Origin: Pontibacter silvestris
GTDB taxonomy: Bacteria; Bacteroidota; Bacteroidia; Cytophagales; Hymenobacteraceae
Length of the DNA: 64,000 nt
Assembly (NCBI RefSeq): GCF_020907275.1
Contig: NZ_JAJJWI010000021.1
Coordinates: 1 to 64,000 of the forward strand
Direction: 5' to 3'
Part shown: in pieces, positions 34,487-44,093 of the stretch
Numbering within the stretch: the first letter of the stretch is position 1
Layout of the letters: every line of letters begins with the position of its first letter
Program-made: the position numbers and the translations under genes
The notes under the pieces: model-generated
What the model was told of the DNA's origin: nothing
The model's input: the letters and a program-made list of their open reading frames with translations, nothing else
Database searches by the model: none

Positions 34487-34915
34487 TTACTGTTGAAGTG
34501 ATTTTGCCTGGTAAGCTACCGCATACAGTTTGATCTGCTTCAGCATAGACAGCAAGCCATTAGAGCGGGTAGGAGACAGGTGGCTTTGCAAGCCAATCTC
34601 ATCTATAAAATAAATATTGGCATCGGCAATGTCTTTGGGTGTCTGCCCGGACAGTACCTGTATCACCATACTTACCAGCCCCTTTGTAATCAGGGCATCG
34701 CTATTAGCTGTAAAATGGAGCTTCCCATCTTTAAAATCAGCGTGCAGCCACACTTTAGACTGACAGCCTTTAATCAGATTCTCGTCCGTCTTAAATTTCT
34801 CGTCGATCAGAGGCAGTTCTTTCCCAAGCTGAATAATATATTCATACTTGTCCATCCAGTCATCAAACAGTTCAAAATCTTCTACTATCTGGTCTTGTTG
34901 CTCTTTTATCGTCAT
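34487..34915 (-). CDS. sufE: Sulfur-acceptor protein SufE
   Basis: Takes persulfide sulfur from SufS and passes it to the SufBCD scaffold, stimulating the desulfurase. The acceptor cysteine is in LIKGCQSKVWLHA, followed by FTANSDALITKGLVSMVIQV and the C-terminal LSPTRSNGLLSMLKQIK. The length of 142 residues fits. It lies 14 bases after sufS and 11 before the DUF59 gene. Confidence 0.94.
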   Translation of the reverse strand: MTIKEQQDQIVEDFELFDDWMDKYEYIIQLGKELPLIDEKFKTDENLIKGCQSKVWLHADFKDGKLHFTANSDALITKGLVSMVIQVLSGQTPKDIADANIYFIDEIGLQSHLSPTRSNGLLSMLKQIKLYAVAYQAKSLQQ

Positions 34916-34929
34916 GAAAGATATTTCTC

Positions 34930-36180
34930 TTAGCTTAACATTGTAACAGCTTTTTTAACGGCTGTTACCAGTTTGTCTATTTCTTCGGTAGTATTGTAAA
35001 AGGACAATGAAGCCCTGACGGTGCCAGGTATGCCAAAGAAGTTCATAATTGGTTCAGTACAGTGGTGACCCGTGCGTACAGCAATGCCATATTTATCGAG
35101 TATCTCCCCCACATCAAAAGGATGAGCCTTACCTACTAAAAACGAAATGGAAGCTGCTCTTTCCGTTGCCTCTCCTATAAACCGGATCTCATCAATTTCC
35201 TGTAAGGCATCAATAGCATAAGAGAAAAGTTGCCCTTCGGCCTCTGCAATATTATGAACACCCAGGTGCTCCATATAGTCAATAGCAGCACCCAAGCCCA
35301 TCCCTTCAGCTATGCTTGGTGTTCCCGCTTCAAACTTCAGTGGCAGGTCGTTGTAAGTAGTCTTCTCGAATGTTACTGTTTTAATCATGTCGCCGCCACC
35401 CTGGTATGGAGGCATCTGGTTTAGCCATTCTTCTTTGCCGTACAATATGCCCACACCTGTCGGGCCATACATCTTGTGCCCTGAGAAAGCCACGAAATCT
35501 GCATCAAGCTCCTGCACATCAACCGGAATATGCTGGATCGCCTGTGCGGCATCTACTAAAACAGCTACACCTTGTTTATGAGCTGCTTCAATAATTTTCT
35601 TTACAGGGTTTACAGTGCCAAGCGTGTTGGAAACATAGGTAACTGAAATCAGCTTAACCGTCTCGTCCAGCAACTGCTCAAACTCATCCATCAGCAGTTC
35701 GCCCTTATCATTTATCGGGATCACCTTTAGCTTTGCACCGTGTTCTTCGCATGCCATTTGCCAGGGCACAATATTAGAGTGGTGCTCCATAGCCGTAATC
35801 ATAACACTATCGCCCTCTTTCAGAAACTTACGACCAAAGCAACTCGCCACCAGGTTTATACTTTCGGTGGTGCCCCTTGTAAAGATTACCTCATGCAGAT
35901 GCTTTGCATTTATAAAGTTCTGTACTTTCTTGCGCACAATCTCATACTCGGCCGTAGCTTTCTGGCTCAGGTAATGCACGCCACGGTGTATATTGCTATT
36001 ATACTCAGTATAATAGTCATTCATTACTTTTATGACCGAGGCTGGTTTTTGAGTGGTAGCGGCATTATCGAGGTACACCAGAGGTTTTCCGTATACTGTT
36101 GTTTGCAGTATCGGAAACTCGCTTCTCAGCCTTTCAATGTCCAGTTTTCTGGCTGTCGATATAGTTGAATTACCACTCAT
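34930..36180 (-). CDS. sufS: Cysteine desulfurase SufS
   Basis: PLP-dependent group II cysteine desulfurase that strips sulfur from L-cysteine for Fe-S assembly. The PLP lysine is in VAFSGHKMYGPTG, the His stacking on PLP in TAMEHHSNIVPW, and the persulfide-forming cysteine near the C-terminus in VRTGHHCTEPIMNFF, with the short active-site loop of group II enzymes (hence need for SufE). The length of 416 residues is normal. It follows sufD by 5 bases. Confidence 0.95.
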   Translation of the reverse strand: MSGNSTISTARKLDIERLRSEFPILQTTVYGKPLVYLDNAATTQKPASVIKVMNDYYTEYNSNIHRGVHYLSQKATAEYEIVRKKVQNFINAKHLHEVIFTRGTTESINLVASCFGRKFLKEGDSVMITAMEHHSNIVPWQMACEEHGAKLKVIPINDKGELLMDEFEQLLDETVKLISVTYVSNTLGTVNPVKKIIEAAHKQGVAVLVDAAQAIQHIPVDVQELDADFVAFSGHKMYGPTGVGILYGKEEWLNQMPPYQGGGDMIKTVTFEKTTYNDLPLKFEAGTPSIAEGMGLGAAIDYMEHLGVHNIAEAEGQLFSYAIDALQEIDEIRFIGEATERAASISFLVGKAHPFDVGEILDKYGIAVRTGHHCTEPIMNFFGIPGTVRASLSFYNTTEEIDKLVTAVKKAVTMLS

Positions 36181-36185
36181 GTACT

Positions 36186-37523
36186 TTATATTTTAATCAT
36201 TTCCTGGTTGGCAGGAATATGATGGTTTATCAGTTTGTTAATATATACTTCCAATTCAGGAATTTTAATTTTCTCTGTTACATCAAAGGCAAAGGCTGTT
36301 ACCAATAAAGCTCTTGCTGAGTCTTCACTAATACCTCTTGACTGCAGGTAAAACAGTGCCTCCTGGCTTAGTTGCCCAATAGTAGAGCCGTGGCTACATT
36401 TAACATCATCTGCAAAAATTTCTAATTGCGGTTTTGAATTAATAGTAGCCTTCGTGCTTAATAACAGGTTGTTGTTTTGCTGAAAAGCATTCGTTTTCTG
36501 TGCGTCCTGGTGTACGTACACTTTACCGTTGAAAACGCCGGTGGCATTTTCCAGCAGTACGCCTTTATAAATCTCATTGCTTTCGCAATGTGCCAGCCTA
36601 TGATTCATGAAGGTATGGTTGTCTACAAGCTGATGATCAGCGCCCAGGTATAAACCATACAGGTGGCTTTCGGTGTGCTCACTGTCCAGGTTTATGTGCA
36701 GGTTATTGCGTAGCAGTTCAGCCGATGGCAACGAGAAGGTATAGTTACTGTAAACACTATCCCGTTTCTGGCTAACTTCGGTATGACTTATTAGTCGCAG
36801 ACCTTCCTGAGCAGTTTGCAGTACATAATGATTAACATTTGCATTTTCCTCTACCACTACTTCTGAAAGGCTGTTTACAAACATTTTCGCAGCATTATTA
36901 TCTGATACAACAGATTCAATAACATCTAAAGAAGCACCACGATGTGCTATAATCAGATGTCTTGGCTGTACAAATAAGTCCTTGTCTGCTGAAAATGTAT
37001 GTACTATGTGCAACGGCTTATCGAGGTTTGCGTTGGCATTTACCTCAATAAAGAAGCCATCTGAAAAAGAGGCAGTGTTCAGCGCAGCAAGATGGTATTT
37101 TTCTAACTCTATCTGCTTGCCAAAGTATTTCTGAAAACCAGCCTCTTCTTTTGCCTCTGCCATAGGGCGTATTTTTATAAAAGAGGGAAGTTGCTCTTTA
37201 TAACCTGTTGCCATCAGCTTACCGTTCAGCAGTACAAGTTTGTAGCAATCTAAACCTTCTATAATGGCCGCATCTAACGTGTTCTCATGTAGCACCGCAT
37301 GCTCATGGTCCAGCGAATAGTTGTTTTTCAGGAAAGGAGCGATGTTGGTATATTTCCAGTCTTCTACTCTGGTACTCGGAAAGCCCAGGTTCCGAAAACT
37401 GTCCTGTGCCTGTAGCCTTGCATTTTTTAGGAAAGCAGGTTCTGCCTGTTGGGCAATGGCTAATCCCCCATCAAACCTATCCAGCAGTTGCTGATATAAT
37501 GGTGTTGATACTTGTTTTGCCAT
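36186..37523 (-). CDS. sufD: Fe-S scaffold protein SufD
   Basis: Partner of SufB in the SufBC2D scaffold. The first part is a helical N-terminal domain with PSTRVEDWKYTNIAPFL; the remainder is a right-handed beta-helix ending in ADDVKCSHGSTIGQLSQEAL and YLQSRGISEDSARALLVTAF. His in the KCSHG motif corresponds to the conserved metal-site residue at the SufB-SufD interface. The length of 445 is normal. It lies 4 bases after sufC. Confidence 0.95.
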   Translation of the reverse strand: MAKQVSTPLYQQLLDRFDGGLAIAQQAEPAFLKNARLQAQDSFRNLGFPSTRVEDWKYTNIAPFLKNNYSLDHEHAVLHENTLDAAIIEGLDCYKLVLLNGKLMATGYKEQLPSFIKIRPMAEAKEEAGFQKYFGKQIELEKYHLAALNTASFSDGFFIEVNANANLDKPLHIVHTFSADKDLFVQPRHLIIAHRGASLDVIESVVSDNNAAKMFVNSLSEVVVEENANVNHYVLQTAQEGLRLISHTEVSQKRDSVYSNYTFSLPSAELLRNNLHINLDSEHTESHLYGLYLGADHQLVDNHTFMNHRLAHCESNEIYKGVLLENATGVFNGKVYVHQDAQKTNAFQQNNNLLLSTKATINSKPQLEIFADDVKCSHGSTIGQLSQEALFYLQSRGISEDSARALLVTAFAFDVTEKIKIPELEVYINKLINHHIPANQEMIKI

Positions 37524-37527
37524 GCTT

Positions 37528-38295
37528 CTATTTTACAGATTCTGTTTCGGAATATGATTCTTTAAGCCAGTCGTAGCCTTTCTCCTCCAACTCAAGTGCC
37601 AGCTCTTTGGTCCCTGATTTTACGATGCGACCATTGTACAGTACATGTACGTAATCTGGCACAATGTACTCCAGCAGGCGCTGATAGTGCGTAATAATGA
37701 CAAAGGCATTATGCTCGTTTCGTAACTTGTTTACACCATTCGATACAATGCGCAGAGCATCAATGTCCAGGCCTGAGTCTGTCTCATCCAGGATAGATAA
37801 CTTAGGCTCCAACATGGCTAGTTGCAGAATTTCGTTCCGCTTCTTTTCACCACCAGAAAAACCCTCATTCAACGACCGGTTAATCAGTTTTGTATCAAAC
37901 TCAACCAGTTTTTGTCTATCTTTAGTGAGTTTTAAGAACTCCTTTGCCTCCAGAGCAGGAAGGCCTCTGTACTCTCTGATCTCGTTTAGTGCCGTGCGCA
38001 GGAAGTTGATGTTAGACACGCCCGGAATTTCAACCGGATACTGGAAGGCCAGAAACAGCCCTTCTCTGGCCCGTACTTCAGGCGCCATGTCCAGCAGATC
38101 TTTTCCTTCAAACAATACTTCTCCTTCTGTTACCGTATAATTCTCCCGGCCGGCCAGTACCGATGATAAGGTACTTTTGCCTGAGCCGTTAGGGCCCATA
38201 ATGGCATGTACCTCACCAGGCTTTATATCTAAACTGATTCCTTTCAGAATCTTCTTCTCTTCTATTTCTGCGTGCAAATTTTTTATGCTCAGCAT
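37528..38295 (-). CDS. sufC: Fe-S assembly ATPase SufC
   Basis: ABC-type ATPase that drives opening of the SufBD scaffold; not a transporter subunit. Walker A is GPNGSGKST, the signature is NEGFSGGEKKRNEI, Walker B is LSILDETDSGLD, where the family-specific Glu-Thr-Asp-Ser-Gly-Leu-Asp run is clear, and the switch His is in VIITHYQRLL. The length of 255 residues is typical. It lies 19 bases after sufB. Confidence 0.96.
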   Translation of the reverse strand: MLSIKNLHAEIEEKKILKGISLDIKPGEVHAIMGPNGSGKSTLSSVLAGRENYTVTEGEVLFEGKDLLDMAPEVRAREGLFLAFQYPVEIPGVSNINFLRTALNEIREYRGLPALEAKEFLKLTKDRQKLVEFDTKLINRSLNEGFSGGEKKRNEILQLAMLEPKLSILDETDSGLDIDALRIVSNGVNKLRNEHNAFVIITHYQRLLEYIVPDYVHVLYNGRIVKSGTKELALELEEKGYDWLKESYSETESVK

Positions 38296-38314
38296 GCTTT
38301 TTCTTTTTTTAAGT

Positions 38315-39769
38315 TTAACCTACACTACCTTCCAGCGTGATAGACAATAGTTTCTGTGCCTCTACGGCAAACTCCATCGGAAGCTGATTCAGCACCTCCT
38401 TGGCATAGCCATTAATGATGAGTGCTACTGCTTTCTCAGAATCAATACCTCTTTGGTTAAGGTAAAAGATTTGATCTTCACCAATTTTGGAAGTAGTAGC
38501 TTCGTGCTCTACCATGGCTGTGTTGTTCTTCGTCTCGATGTAGGGGAACGTATGTGCACCACACTTATCTCCGATCAGCAATGAGTCGCATTGGGTAAAG
38601 TTACGGGCATTGTCGGCCTTGGCTCCTACATGTACCAAGCCACGATAACTGTTATTGCTGTATCCTGCTGATATACCTTTTGAGATTATTCTGCTCTTAG
38701 TGTTACGGCCCAGGTGATACATTTTTGTACCTGTGTCGGCAATTTGTTTGTTACCTGTTACAGCCACAGAGTAAAACTCACCAGTGGAGTTATCGCCCTG
38801 CAAAATCACACTTGGGTATTTCCATGTAATAGCAGAACCTGTTTCTACCTGTGTCCAGGAAATTTTGGAGTTAACACCCCGGCAGGCACCACGTTTTGTA
38901 ACAAAGTTATAAATACCGCCTTTGCCGTTCTTATCGCCAGGATACCAGTTCTGTACAGTAGAGTACTTAATCTCTGCATTATCCAGTGCAATCAGCTCCA
39001 CAACTGCTGCATGCAATTGATTTTCGTCGCGCATTGGTGCTGTACAGCCTTCTAAGTAGCTTACGTAGCTTCCTTCGTCGGCAATAATCAGAGTACGTTC
39101 AAACTGGCCTGTGCCCTGGGTGTTTATCCTGAAATAGGTTGACAACTCCATTGGGCAACGTACACCTTTCGGAATGTATACAAAAGAGCCATCCGAGAAA
39201 ACAGCGGTATTAAGCGCCGCAAAAATATTATCAGAATGAGGCACTACAGAGCCCAGATACTTTTGTACCAGTTCAGGGTGCTCCTGCACAGCCTCGCCAA
39301 TAGAACAAAAAATAATTCCCAGCTCTTTGAGCTTCTCTTTATAAGTAGTGGCTACCGATATACTATCAAAAACAGCATCTACAGCTACACCTGCCAGTAC
39401 CTTCTGCTCGTTCAGCGGAATACCCAGCTTCTCGAAAGTTGCCAGCAACTCCGGGTCTACTTCATCCAGGCTATTGTACTTTTTCTTGTTCTTTGGAGCC
39501 GCGTAGTAGGATATGCCCTGGAAGTCCATCGGGGGCAGTTCAAAGTTTTGCCACTCCGGAAGTTTATCCTTTAAAAAAGCTTTATATCCTCTCAAGCGCC
39601 ATTCAAGCAGCCATTCCGGCTCATCTTTCTTTTCAGAAATGAACCGGACAATTTCTTCACTAAGCCCGGCAGGGGCAATGTCCATCTCTATATCAGTGAC
39701 AAAGCCATGCTCGTACTCTCTAGTGGCGAAATCATTGATTATTTCGTTGCTATCTATCGTTTTTGCCAT
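38315..39769 (-). CDS. sufB: Fe-S scaffold protein SufB
   Basis: The main scaffold on which the nascent Fe-S cluster forms. The beta-helix core shows [42 protein letters not shown] (the Cys path for sulfur), and [23 protein letters not shown], which contains the conserved cysteine near the SufD interface. The length of 484 residues is normal for Bacteroidota. It lies 33 bases after sufA, the operon's first gene. Confidence 0.96.
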   Translation of the reverse strand: MAKTIDSNEIINDFATREYEHGFVTDIEMDIAPAGLSEEIVRFISEKKDEPEWLLEWRLRGYKAFLKDKLPEWQNFELPPMDFQGISYYAAPKNKKKYNSLDEVDPELLATFEKLGIPLNEQKVLAGVAVDAVFDSISVATTYKEKLKELGIIFCSIGEAVQEHPELVQKYLGSVVPHSDNIFAALNTAVFSDGSFVYIPKGVRCPMELSTYFRINTQGTGQFERTLIIADEGSYVSYLEGCTAPMRDENQLHAAVVELIALDNAEIKYSTVQNWYPGDKNGKGGIYNFVTKRGACRGVNSKISWTQVETGSAITWKYPSVILQGDNSTGEFYSVAVTGNKQIADTGTKMYHLGRNTKSRIISKGISAGYSNNSYRGLVHVGAKADNARNFTQCDSLLIGDKCGAHTFPYIETKNNTAMVEHEATTSKIGEDQIFYLNQRGIDSEKAVALIINGYAKEVLNQLPMEFAVEAQKLLSITLEGSVG

Positions 39770-39802
39770 AATTCTATTATACTAGTTCTTTGCTGTACAT
39801 CG

Positions 39803-40129
39803 TTATACTGCAAAGCTTTCCCCACAACTACATGTTCTGGAGGCATTCGGATTGTTAAAGAACAGCCCTTTACCGCTTAACCCGTCAGAGTAATCTAGTT
39901 CTGTTCCGATCAGGTATAACAGGCTTTTTCTATCTACCACAACAGTAATGCCATTATCTTCAAAAACCTCGTCCCCCTCTTTTTTATCAGCGTCAAACTG
40001 CAGTTGGTATTCCAAGCCGGAGCAACCTCCACTGTTAACACCAACCCTTATAAACGTTCCCGGGCTTTTCTGCTCCTTTTCCAGAAGCTGTTTTATATAT
40101 TGTTTTGCCTTTAGTGATACCTTTATCAT
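39803..40129 (-). CDS. sufA: A-type Fe-S carrier (SufA/IscA family)
   Basis: Carries assembled clusters to target proteins. The three ligand cysteines are in GGCSGLEY and TCSCGESF, the classical C...CxC pattern. The reading frame is open to an ATG at 40201, but the extra 24 residues are Tyr-rich and unlike the family; the start at 40129 (MIKVSLKAKQYIKQLL) gives a standard 108-residue protein. It is first in the operon sufA-sufB-sufC-sufD-sufS-sufE-DUF59. No Rrf2-type regulator (IscR/SufR) gene is adjacent. Confidence 0.93.
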   Translation of the reverse strand: MIKVSLKAKQYIKQLLEKEQKSPGTFIRVGVNSGGCSGLEYQLQFDADKKEGDEVFEDNGITVVVDRKSLLYLIGTELDYSDGLSGKGLFFNNPNASRTCSCGESFAV

Positions 40130-40546
40130 AGTAGATCTTTTGAGATAAAACAAATAACTGTGGTAATAAGTGCAATATGTCTGTACAAGTCTAAAGTACA
40201 TTTACGGCAACTACTACACTATACTTCATACGCAGGTTAATACCTTTATGAGTAAATGTATTTGAAGTTTTGCTTTTGTACCTTCTTGTAAAACAGTAGG
40301 ATACTGCAATACCTGCTCAGTCTTAAGTCTTTCCGGTAGCTAACTTTATAACTTAGTTAATGCTTTTAGCTTAAAGCCTTAAAGCTTGTACAGGCTGAAG
40401 CATCCTGCAAAATTAACATTTTTTGGGAATGTATGAAAGCCTGGGTATAATATGAGCATTCCGACTCTCTTTAGCTACAGAGGTGATGGCTTCTAATCAT
40501 AAACCGGAGAGTTACAAAATCTGACATCAGTACTAGAGTAATCTTA
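40130..40546. other. Intergenic region upstream of the SUF operon
   Basis: 417 bases without a supported gene. It should hold the SUF promoter, but no well-spaced consensus or clear regulator palindrome was found. Confidence 0.35.
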
Positions 40547-41701
40547 CTATAAAAGGAGTGTTTCGACCCGGTGCGCGTGTACCATCTCTTCGCAGGGAGA
40601 CCAGGCAAAAATAGTAAAGCGTCCATCCTGTGAGGCTACAAGAGCAATAGCGTCCTGTTGATCTTGTACAAACTGTGCTGCCGACATGTGCCGTGTTCCA
40701 CCGTTCTGTGAAGGATGCACAATGGCTGCTTCACCGTTAATGATGGGCTCTGTCACAATTATTTTCTGAACAGGTGTACTACCTTCCGGGCGTCCTATTT
40801 TTGCTCCGAAAGCAAGTAACTCATGTTGGTCATTGATAACTGTTGCCCCGTCTACAGCAGTAAGACCGGCAATACTGCCAACTGCCTGCCGAAGTGCTCC
40901 CTGCCATTGGCTCTGGTTTCTTATGCTTACATCCTGCCGCATTAAATCGGCCAACCCCGAAAAAGCAGGCGCCACAGAGTAGGAGATTGGATGAATGATA
41001 GACTTTCGCCATGTTTTCGTGCCACTGGGCACCACCAGCAGCGAGCCACCACGGCCGTGGTCGCGCATAGATACAGCCAGTTGAATAAGCACGTTCACAG
41101 ATTCATTAACTGAGTAGTTCCAGGAGGAGGGAGAACTAAAACCAAGCAGCGAAGTCAGGATAGACGGACAGTTCGGAAGGCTGGCACTGTTTTCATCAAC
41201 TACCTTTACCTGCTCACCATTAAGCACAGCAACGTTGGCAAATTTTCCGAATTCATCTACACGGCGATGCTTTATTACCAGCAGGCCTGGTTCAACTACT
41301 TCCAGCACAAAACATAGATGAGGAATGACACGCGTGGCACCCCACACATATAGCTCATCCTCCTCATGCCACACACCAATATGAATACCAGGGCGCTCAA
41401 CGGCTGGCGCAAGCTTAGTAAGAATGCTTGGAGTGAACGGAAATCGATGCTCAAATAAGAGAGGTTGCTCAGATTGTTCAGGCGGTATAAAAGCCAGTGA
41501 AATTTTAGGAGAATGGCCCTCTTCACGGAGTAAACTTGCCCAGAAAGTGGTGTCAACAATCACCTCGATAATCTGCGCTGAGGGAGCAGGAGCCAGCTTC
41601 TCTTTGTTGTCCTGGTGTGCCGCAGCATGATGTTTTGCAAAATGGGTTTCCACTGTTGCTGCTACCGATCGTGCTGCCTCGTATGTTGTATTGTGGATCA
41701 T
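40547..41701 (-). CDS. Diadenylate-cyclase-like (DAC/DisA_N fold) sensor-type protein
   Basis: 384 residues. The C-terminal third matches the DAC domain of c-di-AMP synthases: GGSLLVVPSG, then AVDGATVINDQHELLAFGA with the DGA motif at 284-286, then GGTRHMSAAQFVQDQQ with the GTRH motif at 335-338, and AIALVASQDGRFTIFAW as the last strands. In DisA and DacA the second motif is GTRHR; here Met339 replaces the second arginine. The N-terminal 200 residues are mixed alpha/beta without a family I can name. I recall related predicted nucleotide-sensor families (DACNV-type); exact assignment needs a profile search. No transmembrane helix or DNA-binding part. It may sense or make a nucleotide signal; neighbours give no clear partner. 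Confidence 0.75.
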   Translation of the reverse strand: MIHNTTYEAARSVAATVETHFAKHHAAAHQDNKEKLAPAPSAQIIEVIVDTTFWASLLREEGHSPKISLAFIPPEQSEQPLLFEHRFPFTPSILTKLAPAVERPGIHIGVWHEEDELYVWGATRVIPHLCFVLEVVEPGLLVIKHRRVDEFGKFANVAVLNGEQVKVVDENSASLPNCPSILTSLLGFSSPSSWNYSVNESVNVLIQLAVSMRDHGRGGSLLVVPSGTKTWRKSIIHPISYSVAPAFSGLADLMRQDVSIRNQSQWQGALRQAVGSIAGLTAVDGATVINDQHELLAFGAKIGRPEGSTPVQKIIVTEPIINGEAAIVHPSQNGGTRHMSAAQFVQDQQDAIALVASQDGRFTIFAWSPCEEMVHAHRVETLLL

Positions 41702-41721
41702 CGCCTTATTTTCTGTTCATT

Positions 41722-41740
41722 AGGGAATTATTTATTCCCT
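41722..41740. promoter_or_regulatory. Short inverted repeat upstream of the DAC-like gene
   Basis: AGGGAAT (41722-41728) and ATTCCCT (41734-41740) form a perfect 7-base dyad with a 5-base spacer, 21-39 bases before the start codon, a plausible operator position. No regulator is known. Confidence 0.35.
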
Positions 41741-41822
41741 GTATGGCACTCCTAAGTTAAATTAAGTTTTGAAATACTTCTAATACTGTTTTGCCTTACC
41801 AGTTACGTCAGAGAAGCAGCCA

Positions 41823-41858
41823 GCCTGATGAAGTGGAGGTTTATCTCCTTCATCAGGC
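41823..41858 (-). terminator. Stem-loop after the luciferase-like gene pair
   Basis: GCCTGATGAAG (41823-41833) pairs with CTTCATCAGGC (41848-41858), extended by GGAG/CTCC with a one-base bulge. No T tract follows on the minus strand, so efficiency is uncertain. Confidence 0.45.
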
Positions 41859-41932
41859 CCTGAAATTAATAAGCAGCTGCTACTTTATGAAAACCAAACT
41901 GTATGGAGGAGTTACCTTTGTTAAAGGTGCTT

Positions 41933-42952
41933 TTAAAATTCTGCCTTTTTGAAAAAATCAGCAATAATCTCATAAGAATGCACCCTCGCCTGGTTATCAT
42001 AGACAGAGGATGCAACCATTATCTCGTTTACCTGTGTCTCATCTAAAAAGGACTGTAGCTCTTCTTGCACTGTTTTGGGGCCTCCAACAAAAGAGTAACG
42101 CAGCATTTGTTGCACAGAGTATTTCTCTGAAGCATCCCACATAGCTTCCAGGCTTTCAACAGGTGGCTGTAATTGCCTGGCTGTTCCTCTTATCACATTC
42201 AGGAAAGAGGTATAAAGCGTAGTTGCCAGGCGGTTGGCCTCCTCATCTGTATCGGCAGCAATCACATTGACACAGGCCATAGCATACGGTTCCTGCAGTT
42301 CATCAGACGGCTGAAAGCTTTCTCTGTACACCTTAAGAGCAGAATGCAGGTTGGCCGGAGCAAAGTGGCTGGCAAAGGCATAAGGTAAGCCAAGTATACC
42401 AGCCAGTTGTGCTCCATACGTGCTGGAGCCAAGTAACCAGATAGGTACATTAAGGCCTTCGCCCGGAACAGCACGAACGCGCGCAGTAGGATTGTTGGCA
42501 AAATAATTCCGTAGTTCTTCCACGTTCTGAGGAAAACTTTCTACATTTCCGTGTAAGTCACGCCTTAAGGCCATAGCTGTTAGCTGGTCTGTACCAGGGG
42601 CACGGCCTAATCCTAAGTTAATTCTGCCTGGGTACAGAGACTCTAAAGTACCGAACTGCTCTGCTACAATAAGCGGTGCGTGGTTAGGCAGCATAACGCC
42701 TCCAGAACCAACTTTTATTTTTGATGTTCCTCCTGCTATGTACCCAATTAAGACGGATGTAGCAGAGCTTGCAATGCCGGGCATGTTATGGTGCTCTGCC
42801 AGCCAATAGCGCGTAAAGCCTAATCGTTCTACATTTTGAGCCAGGTTCAAACTGTTGTGGAAAGAATCTGCTGCTGTTTCTCCTGATCGGATAGGAGCCA
42901 AGTCCAGCACAGATACAGGTATGTCTGCTAATTTTTTATGATGATCACTCAT
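41933..42952 (-). CDS. LLM-class flavin-dependent oxidoreductase (luciferase-like, MsnO8/YvbT type)
   Basis: FMN-dependent monooxygenase of the bacterial-luciferase superfamily, a TIM barrel. Clear segments are [40 protein letters not shown] (the His pair near flavin), [21 protein letters not shown] and [16 protein letters not shown]. The length of 339 is typical. It is the third gene of a same-strand group: ArsR regulator, second LLM protein, then this one, 54 bases later, suggesting one operon. Substrate is unknown; this subgroup is often tied to aldehyde or xenobiotic oxidation. Confidence 0.9.
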   Translation of the reverse strand: MSDHHKKLADIPVSVLDLAPIRSGETAADSFHNSLNLAQNVERLGFTRYWLAEHHNMPGIASSATSVLIGYIAGGTSKIKVGSGGVMLPNHAPLIVAEQFGTLESLYPGRINLGLGRAPGTDQLTAMALRRDLHGNVESFPQNVEELRNYFANNPTARVRAVPGEGLNVPIWLLGSSTYGAQLAGILGLPYAFASHFAPANLHSALKVYRESFQPSDELQEPYAMACVNVIAADTDEEANRLATTLYTSFLNVIRGTARQLQPPVESLEAMWDASEKYSVQQMLRYSFVGGPKTVQEELQSFLDETQVNEIMVASSVYDNQARVHSYEIIADFFKKAEF

Positions 42953-43006
42953 TTTCTTTTTCTTTATTGATACGGTGGTAAACTATATATGTCATAGCTG
43001 TGCAGT

Positions 43007-43969
43007 TTAAGTAAACTGTGGCAGCACAAACTCTGCTAATTCCTGTAAAACCACATCGGCAGGCCTGTTACAATATTTCAGCCCCAGAATGATATGGTTA
43101 ACACCAATTTCATGTAAGTCTTTTAAAACGGTAACTAAGTAGTTTCTTCCTACCATATAGCCTCCGTGAATAGGGTATGGGTAAGCATTTGGGTTCTCTG
43201 TCAGGTCAAGAGAAAGCCCCTGTATGAAAGGCTTAAACTGACCCTCTGCCTCCTGGTCCAGTGCCTGTCTCCATTCCTGTATCACCAGTTGTTGTCTGTA
43301 CGGGTCCCGACCATATGTCATCCAGCCATCTGCATTTTTGGCTATCCACTCCAGGCTATTCTGGCTGTGGCCTACCACCAGCATGGGCACTCTGGAAGCA
43401 AGCGGCTTAGGTATAACATCAGCTTTTCTTAATATCCCAAAAGGGCTTTGTACAGATTCAAAAGATGTTGTCCAGTATTTGTTGATTAATTCAAAGTGCT
43501 CTCGGAATATTTTTCCCCGCTCTGCGTGGTCTACATTAAAAGCAGGATATTCTACAGGTCTGTCTCCCGTAGAAAGTCCCAGCAGTAAGCGCCCCTTCGA
43601 TAGCTGATCTACACTGGCTGCTGCTTTGGCGGTATGTACTGGGTGGCGAAGAGGGGCTACCAGCGAAGCAGTAATTAAAGCAATATGCTGTGTTTGTGCC
43701 GTAAGGTAGCCCAGGTAAACCCAAGGGTCAAAAACCTGGCCTGAGTCGCCAAAAGAAGGATCCCGTAAAGGAACATCGCGAAAGGCTAGCGAAGTAAAAC
43801 CATTCTGCTCTGCATATTGTGCCAGTTCCACCTGTTGTTGCATGGTGGGCATATCTCCTTTAAAAGCTTCTATCGGAAACATTACGCCAAAGGTAAGCTT
43901 ACCAGGTTTTACAACTTTGGTGAAACCTGCATTCTGCAAAGGTGACTTTTCTAGGTTTGGTGTAAACAT
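43007..43969 (-). CDS. LLM-class flavin-dependent oxidoreductase (TIGR03571-like)
   Basis: A second luciferase-like flavin monooxygenase, 320 residues, of a different subgroup: TFGVMFPIEAFKGDMPTMQQQ, FTSLAFRDVPLRDPSFGDSG, LASV-type strand ITASLVAPLRHPVHTAKAAA, and GRLLLGLSTGDRPVEYPAFN. It needs a reduced flavin supply from a separate reductase. Its start is 124 bases after the ArsR gene, and the gap contains a second copy of the operator-like site found at the arsR promoter, so ArsR control is likely. Confidence 0.9.
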   Translation of the reverse strand: MFTPNLEKSPLQNAGFTKVVKPGKLTFGVMFPIEAFKGDMPTMQQQVELAQYAEQNGFTSLAFRDVPLRDPSFGDSGQVFDPWVYLGYLTAQTQHIALITASLVAPLRHPVHTAKAAASVDQLSKGRLLLGLSTGDRPVEYPAFNVDHAERGKIFREHFELINKYWTTSFESVQSPFGILRKADVIPKPLASRVPMLVVGHSQNSLEWIAKNADGWMTYGRDPYRQQLVIQEWRQALDQEAEGQFKPFIQGLSLDLTENPNAYPYPIHGGYMVGRNYLVTVLKDLHEIGVNHIILGLKYCNRPADVVLQELAEFVLPQFT

Positions 43970-44042
43970 GCTTTATGGCTGTTTAAGATAGGTTTCAGGA
44001 GTTGGGTAAATATTCTATGCTGATGTTATGTAATTCGGTACT

Positions 44043-44059
44043 TCGAGATTTTTCGATAT
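44043..44059 (-). promoter_or_regulatory. Second operator-like site, upstream of the LLM genes
   Basis: TCGA (44043-44046), six bases, TCGATAT (44053-44059), followed by ATAAAAAG. The spacing, right half and A-rich flank match the site in front of the ArsR gene; the left half is imperfect. It lies 74-90 bases before the LLM start. Confidence 0.55.
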
Positions 44060-44093
44060 ATAAAAAGACACCAACTTTACTAGTTTATGCCTT

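Noticed and set aside
40129..40201. 24-residue extension of SufA
   Set aside because: Tyr-rich and unlike any A-type carrier; ATG 40129 gives the standard length.
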